Source: Gammaproteobacteria bacterium (GTDB lineage: Bacteria > Pseudomonadota > Gammaproteobacteria > Steroidobacterales > Steroidobacteraceae). Taken from it: a stretch of DNA of 6,500 nucleotides. Both the position numbers and the translations under genes were made by a program. Every line of letters begins with the position of its first letter. Position 1 is the first letter of the stretch. The notes beneath the pieces were generated by a model. That model had not been told where the DNA came from. It worked only from the letters and a program-made list of their open reading frames with translations, and did no database searches. Shown in pieces: positions 3,980 through 6,500 of this stretch. Where the stretch lies: positions 1 to 6,500 of the forward strand of contig JAQGOE010000095.1 of assembly GCA_028293725.1 (NCBI GenBank). Reading direction: 5' to 3'.

Positions 3980-6500
3980 AGCGCGGCGCGCCGCCCGCGT
4001 GACTCCCGGCAGGGCCGCTGTACGCGGCCCTGCTCTGTTGGCCTGGCTGGTGACCGCGCTAGCGCTCGCGATGCCGCCGATGCTATCGGCCGCCAGTCAC
4101 GTCCCCGACGGCAACGGCCCGGCCGTCCGCGCACTCTACCTCGACAAGTCGGGCGTCATCCGCTGGCGCGACTCCAACGCCGAAGTCCTGCTCTACGGCG
4201 CGAACTACTGCATCATGTCCGGCTCCGACTACCGCATGGCCGGCCTCGTCTCGAGCGACCGCAAAGCGATGGTCGACGAGGACCTGGCCCAGTTCGCCCG
4301 TCTGGGCTGGACCGCACTGCGGCTGTGCACCTGGGGCGACTGGGAGAATGCCGACCGGGCCGGCAATCTCATACCCAACGACCACCTCGACCTGCTCGAC
4401 TATGTCATCGCCAAGGCGCGCGAGCGCGGGATCTACCTGCTCCTGACGCCGATCCACACCTACGACCCGGCGTTCGCCGACCAACTCGGCAAGCCGACAC
4501 CGAACCAGGGCTTCTCGCGCTACTTCACGCGCCCGGAAATGGGCACCAACCCCAGCTCCATCGCCGCCCAGGCCAACTACATCGGCCAATTGTTGAATCA
4601 CGTCAACCCCTACACCGGCACCGCCTTAAAGAACGAGCCCGCGATCGCCTTCATCGAGATGATCAACGAACCAGTCCACCACCCGCAGGATCTGCCCGGC
4701 TCGGTGAACTACATCAACACGCTCGTCAATGCCGTACGCGCCACCGGCTGCACCAAGATCACGTTCTTCAACGTCTCACAGGACTTCGCGATTGCGCCGG
4801 CGATCCGCCAATCACAGGTCGACGGTGTGAGCTTCGGCTGGTACCCAACGAGTCTCGGCGCCGGCCACACCCTGCGGGGCAATTTCCTCCAGGCCGTCGA
4901 CGCCTATCCCGACATGCTGCGCCCGCAGCTGAACGGCCGGCCCCGCATCGTCTACGAGTTCGACCAGGCCGACCTCCTCTCGGGCTACCTGTATCCGGCG
5001 ATGGCACGGACCTTCCGCTCGGTCGGTGCGCAGTCCGCCACCATGTTCGCCTACGACATGCTACGGACGGCGCCCTTCAACCTCGGCTGGCAGACTCATT
5101 TTCTCAACCTCGTTCACACACCGCGCAAAGCCATCAGTGCCGCCATCGCCGCCGAAGCCCTGCGACGACTGCCCAGAATGGCGAATTACGGCCGCTATCC
5201 TGACAATCTGACATTTGGGGATTTCCGCGTCAGCTATGCGGAAGACCTGAGCGAGCTCAACGCCGCGGATGCCTTCATGAACGCCGGCACCACCCATACC
5301 CCACCGCGCGAGCCCAAAGCGCTGCGGCGTATCGCCGGCTTCGGTTCCTCCCCCCTGGTCGACTACGAAGGCACCGGCGCGTACTTTCTGGATAAGGTTC
5401 GCGACGGGGTATGGCGCCTCGAGGTGTATCCGGACGAGGTCCTGGTGCGCGACCCCTTCGAACAACCCCAACCTGACAAGGTGGTCTCCCGCCTTTTGTA
5501 TCGCTCCTGGCCCATGGCGCTGCATCTGCCGGACCTTGGCCCGGAATTCTTCGTGACCCCGATCACGGTCCCCGACTCCAATGCAGCCCTCTCACCGCCG
5601 ACACCGCAGAAGGCGGCAAACGCGAAATTCCTCATCACACCAGGGGTTTGGCTGCTGGCGACGCACGAGCGCATCGATCCCTCCACCCTGCCTACCCGGA
5701 TCGCCCGGGTGGGCTGGGGCGAATACCACGTCAACGAGCGCCGCTCGTATCCCGATCTCACACAATCCCTCGCACCCGGGGAATATCTGGCCGGTGCGCC
5801 GATCGAGATCCGTGTGCGCGTGGCCAACGATGTGCTGCCGGATGAGGTCAACCTCTGGGTCCGGGCCGCAGGCACACGGTCCTCTGACAAGCCTATTCCC
5901 ATGAGCCGCTCGCACGGCAACGACTACACGGCAGTGTTGGCCGCGGACGCCCTGGTGCCGGGGTTGTACGAGTACGCCGTGAGCACCAGAACGGGCACGA
6001 GAGTGACCACGTTTCCCGGCGCGGATCTCGGCCAACCCTCCGAGTGGCCCTTCCATGCGGATGCCCTCTGGTCGTTTCGCCTGACACCTCCGGATACGCC
6101 GCTGCGACTCCTCGACCCCAAAAAGGACTTCGCGCAACTCTCCTTCGTTCGGCCGGGTGAACAGTATCGAACACCCTTCTTCCAGATTGTCCCAGGGGAA
6201 ACCGCGGATGAATCCGCGCTGCGCCTCGGACTGCCGGATGTCGGAGTTGACACGCCCGAGCGCTATGCAGCCGCCCTGTATGTCGGCGACATCATCGCCG
6301 CTCGCCGCGCGGATGCCCCGCATGCGCAGGCCATCGCAGTGAAATTGCGTGGCATGGGGGGAACGCCCAAGAACCTTCAGGTCACCTTGATCGAGCAGGA
6401 TGGTGCCGCCTGGACCGCAACGGTCCGCGCCGGTAACGACTGGTCGACTGTGACAATTCCGCTGCGAGACCTACGCCTGTCTCGCAGCATCCTCATCCCC
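3960..6500 (+). CDS. Secreted GH5-like (clan GH-A) glycoside hydrolase with C-terminal beta domains, 3' end missing
   Basis: The frame is open for 847 codons and leaves the window without a stop. ATG 3960 overlaps the receptor stop by 20 bases. GTG 3999 (residue 14) would give a shorter, more usual signal-peptide n-region; neither has a good Shine-Dalgarno. The Arg-rich n-region and hydrophobic stretch at 25-42 end near SAAS (43-46), so export to periplasm, surface or medium is likely. Residues about 50-405 look like a retaining GH-A TIM barrel: ALRLCTW with R121, LLLTPIH with H166, IEMINEP with E237 as proposed acid/base, FGWYP with Y295, and IVYEFD with E333 as proposed nucleophile, 96 residues later. 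After RLPR (403-406) come a beta-rich domain (about 440-545), a segment from PGVWLL (561), an Ig-like beta-sandwich (about 604-718) and a region from about 722 that may be a carbohydrate-binding module. I cannot assign a subfamily or substrate. The hydrolase class is well supported; the C-terminal domain calls are tentative. Confidence 0.85.
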   Translation, partial: MLELSSKARRAARVTPGRAAVRGPALLAWLVTALALAMPPMLSAASHVPDGNGPAVRALYLDKSGVIRWRDSNAEVLLYGANYCIMSGSDYRMAGLVSSDRKAMVDEDLAQFARLGWTALRLCTWGDWENADRAGNLIPNDHLDLLDYVIAKARERGIYLLLTPIHTYDPAFADQLGKPTPNQGFSRYFTRPEMGTNPSSIAAQANYIGQLLNHVNPYTGTALKNEPAIAFIEMINEPVHHPQDLPGSVNYINTLVNAVRATGCTKITFFNVSQDFAIAPAIRQSQVDGVSFGWYPTSLGAGHTLRGNFLQAVDAYPDMLRPQLNGRPRIVYEFDQADLLSGYLYPAMARTFRSVGAQSATMFAYDMLRTAPFNLGWQTHFLNLVHTPRKAISAAIAAEALRRLPRMANYGRYPDNLTFGDFRVSYAEDLSELNAADAFMNAGTTHTPPREPKALRRIAGFGSSPLVDYEGTGAYFLDKVRDGVWRLEVYPDEVLVRDPFEQPQPDKVVSRLLYRSWPMALHLPDLGPEFFVTPITVPDSNAALSPPTPQKAANAKFLITPGVWLLATHERIDPSTLPTRIARVGWGEYHVNERRSYPDLTQSLAPGEYLAGAPIEIRVRVANDVLPDEVNLWVRAAGTRSSDKPIPMSRSHGNDYTAVLAADALVPGLYEYAVSTRTGTRVTTFPGADLGQPSEWPFHADALWSFRLTPPDTPLRLLDPKKDFAQLSFVRPGEQYRTPFFQIVPGETADESALRLGLPDVGVDTPERYAAALYVGDIIAARRADAPHAQAIAVKLRGMGGTPKNLQVTLIEQDGAAWTATVRAGNDWSTVTIPLRDLRLSRSILIP
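4009..4033 (+). repeat. Perfect 10-bp hairpin at the receptor/hydrolase junction
   Basis: GCAGGGCCGC (4009-4018) and GCGGCCCTGC (4024-4033) are exact reverse complements around the five-base loop TGTAC. The repeat starts 30 bases after the receptor stop and falls within the signal-peptide codons of the hydrolase (residues about 17-25) for either likely start. The following bases, TCTGTTGG, are not a proper T-tract, so intrinsic termination is uncertain. The stem could protect the receptor mRNA end, pause or attenuate transcription, or slow translation of the hydrolase. The structure is seen directly; its role is inferred. Confidence 0.6.

Noticed and set aside
4325..5203. 292-codon + strand frame, rich in Arg, Pro and His
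   Set aside because: It is a shifted frame inside the glycoside hydrolase, whose own frame carries the catalytic motifs and is open across the whole region.
5592..6323. 243-codon minus-strand frame
   Set aside because: It is antisense to the C-terminal domains of the hydrolase and has low-complexity shadow composition with no recognisable motif.

Overview
The window is GC-rich, densely coding DNA with every supported gene on the + strand. It looks chromosomal and proteobacterial. Three things suggest this: a TonB-dependent receptor of the Xanthomonas/Caulobacter type, a Tat-exported high-potential iron-sulfur protein (HiPIP), and a CitE-like CoA-ester lyase. A gammaproteobacterium of the Xanthomonadales/Steroidobacter kind is my best guess, but this is inference from gene families only. 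I see no rRNA, tRNA, CRISPR array, insertion sequence or phage gene.

Layout. Positions 2-358 hold the 3' end of a HpcH/HpaI aldolase/citrate lyase-family gene that enters from the left. A 120-base gap follows, containing a long imperfect hairpin (439-474) that covers the Shine-Dalgarno sequence of the next gene. Positions 479-757 encode a complete 92-residue HiPIP precursor. Positions 758-1195 are non-coding. They contain small inverted repeats and, near the right end, an AT-rich promoter with TTGACA and TATAAT hexamers, followed by a palindromic possible operator. Positions 1196-3979 encode a complete 927-residue TonB-dependent outer-membrane receptor. Positions 3960-6500 encode a secreted, multidomain glycoside hydrolase of the GH5-like (clan GH-A) type. 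Its frame is open for 847 codons and runs off the right edge.

How the genes fit together. The receptor and the hydrolase overlap or nearly abut on the same strand and probably share the promoter at about 1096-1126. This pairing is the core of a carbohydrate utilisation locus: the hydrolase would cut a polysaccharide outside the inner membrane, and the receptor would import the oligosaccharides with energy from TonB. The substrate cannot be read from the sequence. The lyase fragment and the HiPIP appear to be separate units with no evident role in sugar uptake.

The points most worth a second look are the unassigned hydrolase with its string of C-terminal beta domains, the perfect 10-bp hairpin within the signal-peptide codons at the receptor/hydrolase junction, and the hairpin that would hide the HiPIP ribosome-binding site.
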